Assembly (NCBI GenBank): GCA_900540995.1
Contig: UQHO01000013.1
Location: 1-47,764, forward strand
Source: an uncultured Collinsella sp.
GTDB taxonomy: Bacteria > Actinomycetota > Coriobacteriia > Coriobacteriales > Coriobacteriaceae
Reading direction: 5' to 3'
Length of the DNA stretch: 47,764 nucleotides
The notes beneath the pieces were generated by a model. That model had not been told where the DNA came from. It did no database searches and saw nothing but the letters and a program-made list of their open reading frames with translations. A program made the position numbers and the translations under genes. Positions 1 through 9,581 of the stretch are shown here, one piece after another (the first letter of the stretch is position 1; every line of letters starts with the position of its first letter).

Positions 1-1
1 A

Positions 2-26
2 CGGAGAGCACATTAAGTGCTCTCCG
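2..26. repeat. Perfect short inverted repeat at window start
   Basis: The arms CGGAGAGCAC and GTGCTCTCCG (10 bp, perfect) enclose a 5-base loop. No T-run follows on the plus strand, and the other side is cut by the window edge. It could be the end of a terminator for an off-window minus-strand gene. No gene is supported in 1-239. Confidence 0.5.
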
Positions 27-163
27 GCTCGTGCGGAACTCGCGATCGACCTTATGCCCCGCCCCTCGGGACTAAGGATACATGGTTGGAGTTGCTAGAT
101 GGCAAAATTCATTAGCTGGGAACTTGTCTTACCTTGCTTATCGAGACTTCTTCACCACCGGTT

Positions 164-202
164 TAATAAAAAGAAGTACCGGTTGGGGCCGGTACTTCTT
201 TT
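164..202 (-). terminator. Intrinsic terminator of metK (possibly bidirectional)
   Basis: The 12-bp perfect stem AAGAAGTACCGG / CCGGTACTTCTT has a 6-base loop. On the minus strand it is followed directly by TTTTTATTA, about 40 bp after the metK stop. T residues on the plus side (TTTT) could allow weak bidirectional use. Confidence 0.85.
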
Positions 203-239
203 GGTGCATCGATATGTGGCTGCAGCTTTTGCCGTTAGC

Positions 240-1520
<1,281 letters not shown>

Positions 1521-1526
1521 GATTGT

Positions 1527-1575
1527 CCTTTCAAAAAACGTGTCCCGGCGACCGTTACCATTCCGCCGGGCTCTC
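1527..1575 (-). promoter_or_regulatory. Terminator-like hairpin in metK leader
   Basis: On the minus strand the leader contains the stem CCCGGCG / CGCCGGG (13-base loop), then ACACG, then six T residues, ending just before the GAAAGGAC ribosome site of metK. A TATGAT -10-like box lies upstream at 1589-1594. The arrangement looks like an attenuator. No SAM-binding fold is recognised. Confidence 0.4.
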
Positions 1576-1632
1576 TATGCAAGGGCACATCATAGCGCGT
1601 AAATCAAACATTCACACCCTTTCCGCACCTAC

Positions 1633-1712
1633 TCATTGGGGACAGACTTAAATGACCAGCCTTAAACTAAGAACGTCCCCAACGAATGGTCATTTAAGTC
1701 TGTCCCCAATGA
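1633..1712. repeat. Long intergenic inverted repeat (GGGGACAG type)
   Basis: Perfect 26-bp arms at 1633-1658 and 1687-1712 have outer bases TCATTGGGGACAGACTTAAA and enclose a 28-base loop. It sits between the divergently transcribed metK and gltX. Neither side shows a T-run, so a simple terminator is unlikely. The GGGGAC ends recall hairpin units spread by REP-associated tyrosine transposases (inference). Confidence 0.8.
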
Positions 1713-1751
1713 CTGGTCGGTGCCCTTTGTGCGGAGGTTGCTTTGATGCTT

Positions 1752-1757
1752 TATACT
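1752..1757 (+). promoter_or_regulatory. -10 box of gltX promoter
   Basis: TATACT lies 41 bp before the chosen gltX start. Transcription would begin near 1764, after an in-frame ATG at 1759, which supports the start at 1798. No good -35 box is visible. Confidence 0.4.
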
Positions 1758-1797
1758 GATGCGGTTAGACATCCATCCTGCAATCGAGGAGATTTCC

Positions 1798-3273
1798 ATG
1801 GCATCAGACGTTCGCGTCCGCTTTGCACCCTCACCGACGGGCAAGCTGCACATCGGCGGCGCCCGCACCGCTATCTATAACTGGGCTTTCGCCCGCGCAA
1901 ACGGCGGCACGTTCATCCTGCGCATCGACGACACCGACCCCACCCGCTCCACCGACGAGAACACGCAGATTATCCTGCGCGCCATGCGTTGGCTGGGCCT
2001 GGACTGGGACGAGGGTCCCGAGGTGGGCGGCGATTTTGGCCCCTACGCCCAGACCGAGCGCCTGGACCTGTACAAGCAAGCCGCCCAGAAGCTTTGGGAC
2101 GAGGGCAAGGCCTATCCCTGCTTCTGCACCAAGGAGCAGCTCGACGCCGATCGCAAGGCCGCGCAGGAGCGCAAGGACCCCTTCCAGGGCTATCAGCGCC
2201 GTTGCCGCGACCTTGATCCCGAGGAGGCCCGCCGCCGCATCGAGGCCGGCGAGTCCTACGTCCTGCGCATCAAGGTGCCCGAGGACCGCGGCGACGTCGT
2301 CATCCACGACGCTGTCCACGGCGAGGTCACCTTCGACGCCAAGGAGCTCGACGACTTTGTCATCTTCCGCTCCGATGGCACGCCCACGTACAACTTCGCG
2401 ACCGTCGTCGACGACGCCATGATGAAAATCACCCATGTCATCCGCGGCGATGACCACCTGTCGAACACCCCGCGTCAGGTCATGGTCTACGAGGCCCTCG
2501 GCGCGCCCGTGCCCACGTTTGCTCACATCTCCATGATCTTGGGCGCCGACGGCAAGAAGCTCTCCAAGCGTCACGGCGCCACCTCGGTGGAGGAGTACCG
2601 CGACGCCGGCTACCTGTCCGACGCCTTCGTCAACTACCTTGCGCTGCTCGGCTGGTCGCTCGACGGCGAGACCACGATCATCCCGCGCGATGTCCTGGCC
2701 AGCAAGTTCTCGCTCGACCGCATCTCCAAGAACCCGGCGACCTTCGACCCCAAGAAGCTCGACTGGGTCAATGCCGAGTACATCAATGGCATGTCCGATG
2801 CTCAGTTTGCCGACGAGATCATGGTCCCCGAGCTGCACGAGGCGGGTCTCATCGAGGGTAATGTCGAGTACGGCGAGGATTGGATCGACGCGCTTGCCGC
2901 CATTGTCAAGCCGCGCACCAAGATGCCGGCCGACGCCGTGACCGTCGCCGCTCCCATCTTCGCTACGGCCGAGACGCTCGAGTATGACGAGAAATCCGTC
3001 AACAAGGGCCTGGCGAAGGAGGGCATGGGTGCCATTCTTGATGCCGCCAAGGCCGCGCTCGAGGGTGTGAACGAGTGGACGGCTGCCAACATTGACGCCG
3101 CGCTTGAGCCGCTGCCCGAGCAGATGGACCTCAAGAAGCGCGTGGTGTTCCAGGCCGTGCGCGTCGCCGTCTGCGGCAACATGGTGAGCCCTCCGCTGGG
3201 CGCGACCATGGCGCTCGTCGGTCGCGACGACTGCCTGGCGCGTATCGACCGCGCCCGCACGATGGCGCTGTAA
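1798..3273 (+). CDS. gltX: Glutamyl-tRNA synthetase
   Basis: The 491-aa class I aminoacyl-tRNA synthetase charges tRNA-Glu (and tRNA-Gln if an amidotransferase is present). The Rossmann-fold signature FAPSPTGKLHIGGARTA, with the HIGH-type motif HIGG, sits at residues 7-23, and the KMSKS-type loop KKLSKRHG is near residue 254. Length is typical. I chose the ATG at 1798 because GAGGAG lies 6 bases upstream and the family begins just before the VRFAPSPTG segment; the in-frame ATG at 1759 has no ribosome site and lies before the likely transcription start. The gene stands alone with its own terminator at 3297-3328. Confidence 0.97.
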   Translation: MASDVRVRFAPSPTGKLHIGGARTAIYNWAFARANGGTFILRIDDTDPTRSTDENTQIILRAMRWLGLDWDEGPEVGGDFGPYAQTERLDLYKQAAQKLWDEGKAYPCFCTKEQLDADRKAAQERKDPFQGYQRRCRDLDPEEARRRIEAGESYVLRIKVPEDRGDVVIHDAVHGEVTFDAKELDDFVIFRSDGTPTYNFATVVDDAMMKITHVIRGDDHLSNTPRQVMVYEALGAPVPTFAHISMILGADGKKLSKRHGATSVEEYRDAGYLSDAFVNYLALLGWSLDGETTIIPRDVLASKFSLDRISKNPATFDPKKLDWVNAEYINGMSDAQFADEIMVPELHEAGLIEGNVEYGEDWIDALAAIVKPRTKMPADAVTVAAPIFATAETLEYDEKSVNKGLAKEGMGAILDAAKAALEGVNEWTAANIDAALEPLPEQMDLKKRVVFQAVRVAVCGNMVSPPLGATMALVGRDDCLARIDRARTMAL

Positions 3274-3296
3274 TTGCTGCGCAAACGTATGTATCC

Positions 3297-3328
3297 GAGC
3301 CCCGTTCACCCGAGCGGGGCTCTTGTTT
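3297..3328 (+). terminator. Intrinsic terminator of gltX
   Basis: The 8-bp stem GAGCCCCG / CGGGGCTC is followed by TTGTTT, 24 bp after the gltX stop. Confidence 0.85.
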
Positions 3329-3350
3329 CTATACCGAGCGAGTGGGTTGG

Positions 3351-3452
3351 TGGGACAAAATAATCAGTAGTGTTTGTCCCATGTTCGAGCGATGTAACGA
3401 GCTCGACACTCGTATCGGCCATGGGACAAACACTACTGATTATTTTGTCCCA
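3351..3452. repeat. Long perfect inverted repeat with nested palindromes
   Basis: The arms at 3351-3382 and 3421-3452 are 32 bp and perfectly complementary, with a 38-base loop. Each arm starts TGGGACAAA and ends TTTGTCCCA, so each arm can also fold on itself. The element ends 28 bp before the priA start, and its arm lies in frame with an upstream extension of priA that I reject as coding. Confidence 0.88.
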
Positions 3453-3480
3453 CCCCTTCCAGGTTCGTTTGAGGTGGTGT

Positions 3481-5934
3481 ATGGCTCAACAACTTTCGCT
3501 GTTTGGTTCGCCGGAACCGGAGGAGGCTCCGAAGTCCGTGGCTCCTGCCGCCGCCCCGGCGCAGCCCGAGCCCGTACCCGAACCCGTCGTCGCCTATGCG
3601 AGCGTAGTCCTCGACATCCCGACGCGTGCGTTGTCCGAGCCATTCGCCTACGGCATCCCCCGGTCCCTTGCTAACGAGGCGCAGATCGGATCCACGGTCC
3701 TGGTCCACTTTGGTAACCGTGCCGCCGCGGGCTATATCGTCGACATTGCGCCTGAACTAGGCGACCTGCAAGGCATTGACGCTCTCGATACCGCGCGCAT
3801 CAAGCCTATCGAGGCTATCCTCAGCAAGCCGCTCTTTACCGCCGAGGCTGCCCGTATCGCACGCTGGATGAGCCGCGAGTACGTTGCAACGCTTTCCGAG
3901 TGCCTGCGCCTGTTCTTGCCACCGGGTGGAAGCCCGCGCGTGGTCAAGGGCGATGACGGTGTGTGGACCGTTGAGCGCCCCGCCGTCAAACCCATCCAAA
4001 ACCGCTGGGTTATGCTCACGCCCGAGGGTTTCGACTACACGCCGCCCAAGACCGCGGTCCGTCAGCGTCAGCTCATCGAGGCGCTCCAATGCGGTCCGGT
4101 CACGACGCGCGACCTCAACCTGCTCTACAACAGCATGTCGGCGACCATCAAGGCGCTCGAAAAACGCGGCGTCGTGGTTGTGGAGGAGCGCCGCGCCTGG
4201 CGTGGATGCAGCGAGCAGACCACGCTGTCCTCGGCAAGCGGCAAGGCGCCGGTCGCACTTACCAAGGGCCAGCAGCAGGCGCTCGCGCAGATTGAACGCG
4301 CCCGTCTTGACGCCCACGGAGACGTGGTGCTCGTGGACGGTGTCACGGGCTCCGGCAAGACCGAAGTTTACCTTTCGGCGATTGAGCGCGTGCTGGCGGC
4401 CGGCCGTTCGGCCTGCGTGCTGGTGCCAGAGATCTCGCTGACGGCCCAGACTGTCGGCCGCTTCCGCTCGCGTTTTGGTGAGACGGTCGCGGTCTTCCAC
4501 TCGCGCCTTTCGGCCGGCGAGCGCTTGGACCAGTGGGACATGGTCGCCAGCGGTGCCGCGCGCGTGGTCGTCGGCGCCCGCTCGGCGCTTTTTTGCCCGC
4601 TCAGCGGCCTTGGTCTCATCATCATCGATGAGGAGCATGAGACCAGCTACAAGCAGGGTTCCAGCCCGCGCTACCACGCACGTGAGGTGGCTGCCGAGAT
4701 GGCGCGCCGCTACCGCTGCCCGCTCGTGTTGGGTTCCGCCACGCCTTCTGCCGAGGCCCTCGACCGCTGCCGCCGTGGCACGTATAACGGTGCCACCTGG
4801 ACGCGCGTCGAGATGCCCGAGCGCCCGGGACAAGCCGTGCTGCCTACGGTTCGGATCGCCGACCTGCGCCGCGAGTTCTCGCATGGCAGCCGCTCTATGT
4901 TCTCAAAACCGCTTATGGAAGGCCTGGAACGCGTGGTCGAGCGTCGCGAGAAGGCCGTGCTCCTGCACAACCGTCGTGGCTTTGCGCCCTTCCTCATGTG
5001 CCGCGAGTGCGGCTGCGTTCCCACCTGCAACCATTGCTCCACCGCCCTTACGTACCACGAGCGCACGCACACGCTGCAGTGTCATACCTGTGGTTCGTCC
5101 TGGCGCGTGCAGCCCTATCCGGCGCCCACGAGCCGTTGCCCCAAATGTGGCAGTCGCTACCTGGCAAAAATGGGTCTGGGCACTCAACAGATCGAGGACG
5201 CGCTGCACCAGATGCTTCCCGAGGACGTCGCCATTATTCGCATGGATGCCGATTCCACACGCGGCAAGGATGCGCACAAAAAGCTGCTCGAGCAGTTCGA
5301 TTCCGCCGATTGTGCGGTGCTGCTGGGCACCCAGATGATCGCCAAGGGCCTCGACTTTCCCGAGGTCACGCTCGTGGGCGTGGTCAATGCCGATTTCGCC
5401 CTCAAGCTGCCGGACTTCCGCGCAGGAGAACGCGCCTACGACTTGCTGGAGCAGGTTGCGGGCCGCGCCGGCCGCGGCGATCGCCCCGGTGAGGTGATCA
5501 TCCAGACCTACCTGCCCGAGGATCCGGTCATTCGCGCTGTCACTGAGCATGATCGCTCGATCTTTACCGACTACGATCTGGATCAGCGCCGCGACGCACT
5601 GTACCCGCCGTATGTTCGCCTGGTCAACATTTTGGTGTGGTCGGCGAACCGAGACGACGCGCAGGACTACGTCGGGCGTATCGCAAAGCTTCTTATGCGT
5701 CGCTGGCATGCCGCCGCGCCTGAATTTTTGCGGGCGGGGAGCGCCGTGCCGCAGGTGCTTGGCCCGGCTTCGTGTGTAATCGAGAGAGCCAAGGACCGTT
5801 ACCGCTTCCATCTGCTTGTGAAGTCGCCTGTGGGGTACCATGTCTCTGATGATATCGACGCCTGCCTCAAAGAGGCGGGCTCCATGCGCGGCGTGAGCGT
5901 GAGCGTTGACGTCGATGCGTATGATTTGATGTAA
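3481..5934 (+). CDS. priA: Primosomal protein N' (replication restart helicase PriA)
   Basis: The 817-aa superfamily-2 3'-5' DNA helicase reloads the replisome at stalled forks. The N-terminal 3'-DNA-binding domain is followed by Walker A GVTGSGKTEVYL near residue 286 and the DEEH Walker B box near 382. A four-pair zinc-binding block, CRECGCVPTCNHCS then CHTCG and CPKCG, lies around residues 503-562, and helicase motif VI is QVAGRAGRG. I chose ATG 3481 (GAGG 7 bases upstream). The open frame extends upstream through the hairpin, but that part is repeat sequence. It heads the conserved priA-def-fmt-rsmB cluster, with def 18 bp downstream. Confidence 0.96.
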   Translation: MAQQLSLFGSPEPEEAPKSVAPAAAPAQPEPVPEPVVAYASVVLDIPTRALSEPFAYGIPRSLANEAQIGSTVLVHFGNRAAAGYIVDIAPELGDLQGIDALDTARIKPIEAILSKPLFTAEAARIARWMSREYVATLSECLRLFLPPGGSPRVVKGDDGVWTVERPAVKPIQNRWVMLTPEGFDYTPPKTAVRQRQLIEALQCGPVTTRDLNLLYNSMSATIKALEKRGVVVVEERRAWRGCSEQTTLSSASGKAPVALTKGQQQALAQIERARLDAHGDVVLVDGVTGSGKTEVYLSAIERVLAAGRSACVLVPEISLTAQTVGRFRSRFGETVAVFHSRLSAGERLDQWDMVASGAARVVVGARSALFCPLSGLGLIIIDEEHETSYKQGSSPRYHAREVAAEMARRYRCPLVLGSATPSAEALDRCRRGTYNGATWTRVEMPERPGQAVLPTVRIADLRREFSHGSRSMFSKPLMEGLERVVERREKAVLLHNRRGFAPFLMCRECGCVPTCNHCSTALTYHERTHTLQCHTCGSSWRVQPYPAPTSRCPKCGSRYLAKMGLGTQQIEDALHQMLPEDVAIIRMDADSTRGKDAHKKLLEQFDSADCAVLLGTQMIAKGLDFPEVTLVGVVNADFALKLPDFRAGERAYDLLEQVAGRAGRGDRPGEVIIQTYLPEDPVIRAVTEHDRSIFTDYDLDQRRDALYPPYVRLVNILVWSANRDDAQDYVGRIAKLLMRRWHAAAPEFLRAGSAVPQVLGPASCVIERAKDRYRFHLLVKSPVGYHVSDDIDACLKEAGSMRGVSVSVDVDAYDLM

Positions 5935-5952
5935 CAAACCGAAAGGATGGCC

Positions 5953-6489
5953 ATGGAAGCCAACGGAATCGTACTGTCGCCCGACCCTCGCCTGCGTCAG
6001 GAGTGCGCCGTCATTGAGGAGATCACCCCGGCGATCGAGGCACTTGCCGAGAAGATGAAGAAGATGATGTTCGATAACGGCGGTTGCGGCCTTGCCGCCC
6101 CGCAGATCGGCGAGCTCATCCAGCTTGTCACCATCGACTGCGACTATAGCGACAAGAACGACTATGACCCGTACGTGCTCATCAACCCTGTCATTGTTGA
6201 GCAGAGTGACCATCTGGTGCCGTTTAGCGAGGGCTGCCTTTCCATCCCTGGCATTAGCTGTGAGATTGAGCGTCCCGATCACGTTGTCGTCGAGGCGTAT
6301 GACTTGGACGCCAACCTGATCCGCTATGAGGCCACGGGCGACCTGTTCTGCGTGTGCCTGCAGCACGAGATCGATCACCTGCACGGCAACACCATGTTCG
6401 AGCGACTGAAGCCGATGCAGCGTATCAAGGCCGTCAAGGAGTACCAGGACGCCCTGGCCCGCGGCGCTCGACCGGGCGAGACGGAGTAG
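5953..6489 (+). CDS. def: Peptide deformylase
   Basis: The metalloenzyme of about 178 aa removes the formyl group from the N-terminal methionine of new proteins. All three family motifs are present: GCGLAAPQIG, EGCLSIPG (metal-ligand Cys) and QHEIDHLHG (HExxH-like, two His ligands and the catalytic Glu). The ATG at 5953 fits best because GAAAGG ends 6 bases upstream; the ATG at 5947 abuts that ribosome site. It lies between priA and fmt, and its function is paired with that of fmt. Confidence 0.96.
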   Translation: MEANGIVLSPDPRLRQECAVIEEITPAIEALAEKMKKMMFDNGGCGLAAPQIGELIQLVTIDCDYSDKNDYDPYVLINPVIVEQSDHLVPFSEGCLSIPGISCEIERPDHVVVEAYDLDANLIRYEATGDLFCVCLQHEIDHLHGNTMFERLKPMQRIKAVKEYQDALARGARPGETE

Positions 6490-6497
6490 GTCCCACC

Positions 6498-6599
6498 GTC
6501 CCCGGTGCTGAGCGCCCACATATCATCCCGTGCTCAAACATTCTCGCTGCACTGCGAAACTGCGCGCGGGACGATATGTGGGCGCTCAGCACCGGGGAC
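6498..6599. repeat. Long intergenic inverted repeat (GTCCCCGG type)
   Basis: The 33-bp arms at 6498-6530 and 6567-6599 match with one mismatch, and the loop is 36 bases. Outer ends are GTCCCCGGTGCTGAGC and its complement. It starts 9 bp after the def stop. No T-run follows, so a terminator role is unproven. Members of this hairpin class also occur at 1633, 3351 and 24683. Confidence 0.85.
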
Positions 6600-6816
6600 T
6601 GCGTTGTTCTGGCTCGGATCGCCCGGGTGCCGTCGGGCCAGGGATGGGCGTCTTCGCTGATAATTGCTTTGTTGGAAGAGCTGCTTTTATTGCGGCTCTT
6701 TCTTTGGTTTTGGGTATATTTGTTCTTGTTGAATTGTTATTGCGGATGGGCTGGGTACTTGGCTTTCCGCTGTTGTTTGTAGCCGTCTCGGCTTTGGTTG
6801 AGGGGAGACGTTCTTT

Positions 6817-7737
6817 ATGCGTATTGTGTTTATGGGTACGCCTGATTTTGCTGTGCCTTCGCTGACTTCGCTTGTTGAGGCTGGGAACGAGATTGCGCTT
6901 GTCATCACTCGTCCCGATGCTGTTCGTGGGCGTGGTAAGAAGATTGAGCCGTCTCCTGTTAAGGCTAAGGCGCTTGAGCTGGGGTTGCCGGTCGTTGAAG
7001 CCAATCGTATGACGCCGGAGGTAGTTGAGGCGCTCCATGCAGCGCAAGCCGATATTATCTGTGTGGCTGCCTATGGCTGCATTTTGCCCGATGAGGTGCT
7101 GCATATGGCGCCGCTTGGTATTGTGAATGTTCATGCTTCGCTGCTGCCTCGTTGGCGTGGTGCTGCTCCTATTCAGCGTGCCATTCTTGCTGGTGATGAG
7201 GTTGCTGGCGTTTCCATTATGCGCATTGGACATGGCGTGGATACGGGCGCTTATTGTGCCCAGGCGTCAACGTCGGTTGCCGGTAAGCATGCCGAGGCGC
7301 TGACCATGGAGCTTGGTGAGCTTGGTGGCAAGTTGCTTGCTGACACGCTTCCCTCGCTTGCCGATGGCTCGGCTGTTTGGACTGAGCAGGATGAGTCGCT
7401 CGTCACTCATGCTGCCAAGATTTCCAAGCAGGAGATGCGTCTGGATCCGCAGATGGCGGCGCTCGATTGCGTGCGTCATGTGCTCGCTTCGTCCGATACC
7501 GCGCCTGCCCGTTGTGTGATTGCCGGCAAGTCGGTTCGCGTGCTCGATGCTGCGCCGGCCGACGTGTCGCTTGGGGAGGGCGCTGTTGCCGTTAAGAGCA
7601 AGCGTGTTTACCTGGGCCTTTCCGATGGCGCGGTTGAACTGCTTGAGGTTAAGCCCGATGGCAAGCGTGCCATGGCTGCTTCTGCCTGGGCTGCCGGTCT
7701 GCAGGGTGCCGATCTTAGGTGGGGTGTACTGTCATGA
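6817..7737 (+). CDS. fmt: Methionyl-tRNA formyltransferase
   Basis: The 306-aa enzyme formylates the initiator Met-tRNA using 10-formyl-tetrahydrofolate. The N-terminus RIVFMGTPDFAVPSL is diagnostic, and the formyl-transferase signature NVHASLLPRWRGAAPI lies near residue 105. The C-terminal OB-fold domain is present and length is normal. GAGGGGAG lies about 10 bases before the ATG. A 217-bp AT-richer stretch (6600-6816) with no supported gene separates it from the hairpin after def, so it may have its own promoter. Its stop overlaps the rsmB start (ATGA). Confidence 0.97.
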   Translation: MRIVFMGTPDFAVPSLTSLVEAGNEIALVITRPDAVRGRGKKIEPSPVKAKALELGLPVVEANRMTPEVVEALHAAQADIICVAAYGCILPDEVLHMAPLGIVNVHASLLPRWRGAAPIQRAILAGDEVAGVSIMRIGHGVDTGAYCAQASTSVAGKHAEALTMELGELGGKLLADTLPSLADGSAVWTEQDESLVTHAAKISKQEMRLDPQMAALDCVRHVLASSDTAPARCVIAGKSVRVLDAAPADVSLGEGAVAVKSKRVYLGLSDGAVELLEVKPDGKRAMAASAWAAGLQGADLRWGVLS

Positions 7738-9134
7738 GCAAGTTGTCTCCCGCTCGCAAGCTTGCGCTCGATGTGTTGATGGAGGCCGATCGCCGCGGTA
7801 TGTACGCACGTGACGTATTGTCTTCCCGTGCTTCCGCCAAGGCCATTGATCAGCGCGATTCCGCTTTTGCCGCGCGTTTGGCGCTCGGTGTTGCCGCCAC
7901 GCAGGGCATTTTGGATGAGTTGCTCGATCAGTTTTTGGATAAGCCCAAAAAAGTCGCGCCGCGCGTGCGCATGGCGCTTCGCATCTCGGCCTTCGAGATG
8001 CTCTATCTGCATACGCCGGGCCGCGTTGCCGTGAGCCAGGGTGTTGAGCTGGTGCGCAGCGGTGCTAAGTCAGCCGCGGGCCTGGCTAACGCGGTACTGC
8101 ACAAGGTTGCAGACAACGTTGAGGACTTTGCCACGGCATCCGACGTGGATGAGTCCGAGCGCCGTTTGGTTCGCTTGTCTCGCCTGATGGGCTTGCCCCG
8201 CTGGCTTTGCGCTCGCATTATGGCCTCGTTCGATACGCCCGAGGGCGCGCTCAACTTTGCCGGCAATCTGGCACCTGCGCCGCTTGCCCTGCATGAGAAT
8301 GCGTTTGCGACCAAGACCGACCCGTATATCTTGCAGCTCGTTGCGCCTGTCTTCCCGGGCTGCCATGCTCCGGTCGATGCGCAGGTCACGGTTGCATCGG
8401 GCGTGTTTGAGCGTGCTGCCGCGGTTGCCTCGGACCTCAACGCCCAGCTTATCGCTACTGCCGCGACACGCCCCGGTCGTTGTCTGGAGATTGGCGCCGG
8501 TCGCGGCACCAAGACCTATGTAATGATGTGCCAAGCCAAGCGTGCCGGGTACGAGCATCAGCATACCGCGCTCGACCTGCATGATCGTAAATGTGATCAG
8601 AATCTCGCGCGCCTGCATAAGGCGGGTATCTCTGGTGTTCGTACGGTGTCGGGCGATGCCTGCGAGCTCAATGAGGTGCTTACGTCCTTTGACGCGATGC
8701 TTGGCGAGCCCGCCCTGTTCGACACGGTGTTTATCGATGCGCCGTGCTCGGGCACCGGCACCATGCGCCGTCATCCCGAGATACCGTGGCGTCTGACCGA
8801 AAAGGATGTGACAGTTGAGCTGCCCAAACTGCAGCTGACGATGCTCAAGGAAGCAGCCGCGCGCGTGGCTGTCGGCGGTGAGCTTATCTATGCCACCTGC
8901 TCGGTGTTTGATGAAGAGAACACGCAGGTCGTGGATGCCTTCCTGGCTTCTCCCGAGGGCGCCGGCTTTACCGTGGTGCCGCTCTCAGAATCCCAGATTC
9001 TACAGCTCCCCGAGTACGACCACGCCAAGAGCCTCGTCACCCTGCGACAAAACGCTCGAGGCCTCTTCCAAAGCGTTCCCGTAAACGCCGACTCCTACGA
9101 CGGCCACTTCTGCGCCCGTCTGATCCACAAGTAA
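7734..9134 (+). CDS. rsmB: 16S rRNA (cytosine-967-C5)-methyltransferase RsmB (Sun)
   Basis: The 466-aa protein has an N-terminal NusB-like RNA-binding domain (residues about 1-140) and a C-terminal SAM-dependent methyltransferase. Motif I is LEIGAGRGTKTY near residue 251. DAPCSGTGTMRRHPEIPW, near 335, carries one catalytic Cys, and YATCSVF near 386 carries the second. I chose the ATG at 7734 because it overlaps the fmt stop as ATGA (translational coupling), with TAGGTGGGG upstream. The coupling with fmt and the def-fmt-sun order are common in bacteria. Confidence 0.94.
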   Translation: MSKLSPARKLALDVLMEADRRGMYARDVLSSRASAKAIDQRDSAFAARLALGVAATQGILDELLDQFLDKPKKVAPRVRMALRISAFEMLYLHTPGRVAVSQGVELVRSGAKSAAGLANAVLHKVADNVEDFATASDVDESERRLVRLSRLMGLPRWLCARIMASFDTPEGALNFAGNLAPAPLALHENAFATKTDPYILQLVAPVFPGCHAPVDAQVTVASGVFERAAAVASDLNAQLIATAATRPGRCLEIGAGRGTKTYVMMCQAKRAGYEHQHTALDLHDRKCDQNLARLHKAGISGVRTVSGDACELNEVLTSFDAMLGEPALFDTVFIDAPCSGTGTMRRHPEIPWRLTEKDVTVELPKLQLTMLKEAAARVAVGGELIYATCSVFDEENTQVVDAFLASPEGAGFTVVPLSESQILQLPEYDHAKSLVTLRQNARGLFQSVPVNADSYDGHFCARLIHK

Positions 9135-9140
9135 CTACTA

Positions 9141-9207
9141 AGTTGCGGTGAAATAGGGATTGAATGGCGGCTTCTACCCGCCAAATAGTCCTTATTTCAC
9201 CGCAACT
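9141..9207. repeat. Inverted repeat with AGTTGCGGTGAAATA ends, copy 1
   Basis: Arms at 9141-9161 and 9187-9207 are perfect for the first 15 bp (AGTTGCGGTGAAATA) and then pair with G-T wobbles. An inner stem TGGCGG / CCGCCA closes the loop. It lies 6 bp after the rsmB stop and shares its outer 15 bp with the element at 9481. Confidence 0.85.
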
Positions 9208-9293
9208 CAGAAGGTCGTGCGAGTGGAGATCGCAAAAGCGGTAAAGAGTGGGAAAAATAGCCCGACTCATACTTGCTGCTATCAAAAGTAGGG

Positions 9294-9424
9294 CGGATTA
9301 CGGGGTTAGATTGGTGATGCCCGACCACAGCAAAATGGCCTAAATAAAACCGCAGGTAGATGGCTTGTTGAAATTTGCAAATTACCGGAATGGATAGAGG
9401 TTGTCAATTCAGCCCCGTAATCCG
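9294..9424. repeat. 12-bp inverted repeat inside a gene-free spacer
   Basis: CGGATTACGGGG at 9294-9305 is the exact complement of 9413-9424. The 107 bases between them, and the rest of 9208-9480, hold no supported gene. The stretch is AT-richer than its surroundings and is bracketed by the two AGTTGCGGTGAAATA hairpins. Confidence 0.55.
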
Positions 9425-9480
9425 GCAGAGTTTTGAAATATTACAAACCTAGCATCAGCCCGAAATCCGATCTAAAGAAA

Positions 9481-9547
9481 AGTTGCGGTGAAATAGTTCC
9501 TGTTTGGCCGTTAGATGGGCTGATCCAGGAACTATTTCACCGCAACT
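9481..9547. repeat. Inverted repeat with AGTTGCGGTGAAATA ends, copy 2
   Basis: The 22-bp perfect arms at 9481-9502 and 9526-9547 enclose a 23-base loop. The outer 15 bp equal those of copy 1. It lies just beyond the 3' end of the minus-strand FmdB-like gene and could end its transcript, although no T-run is present. Confidence 0.88.
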
Positions 9548-9581
9548 CATAGGGAAATCTGGGTAGCAAGACCGCTTGTCG

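Noticed and set aside
1..239. Small RNA gene (SRP RNA, tmRNA or 6S) at the window start
   Set aside because: Apart from two hairpins, no conserved core of these RNAs could be recognised.
1521..1620. SAM riboswitch upstream of metK
   Set aside because: Only a terminator-like hairpin is visible; I could not find the conserved core of any SAM riboswitch class in the short leader.
4903..6519. 538-codon minus-strand frame across priA and def
   Set aside because: It spans two well-defined plus-strand genes and their spacer, as expected of a chance G/C-rich frame.
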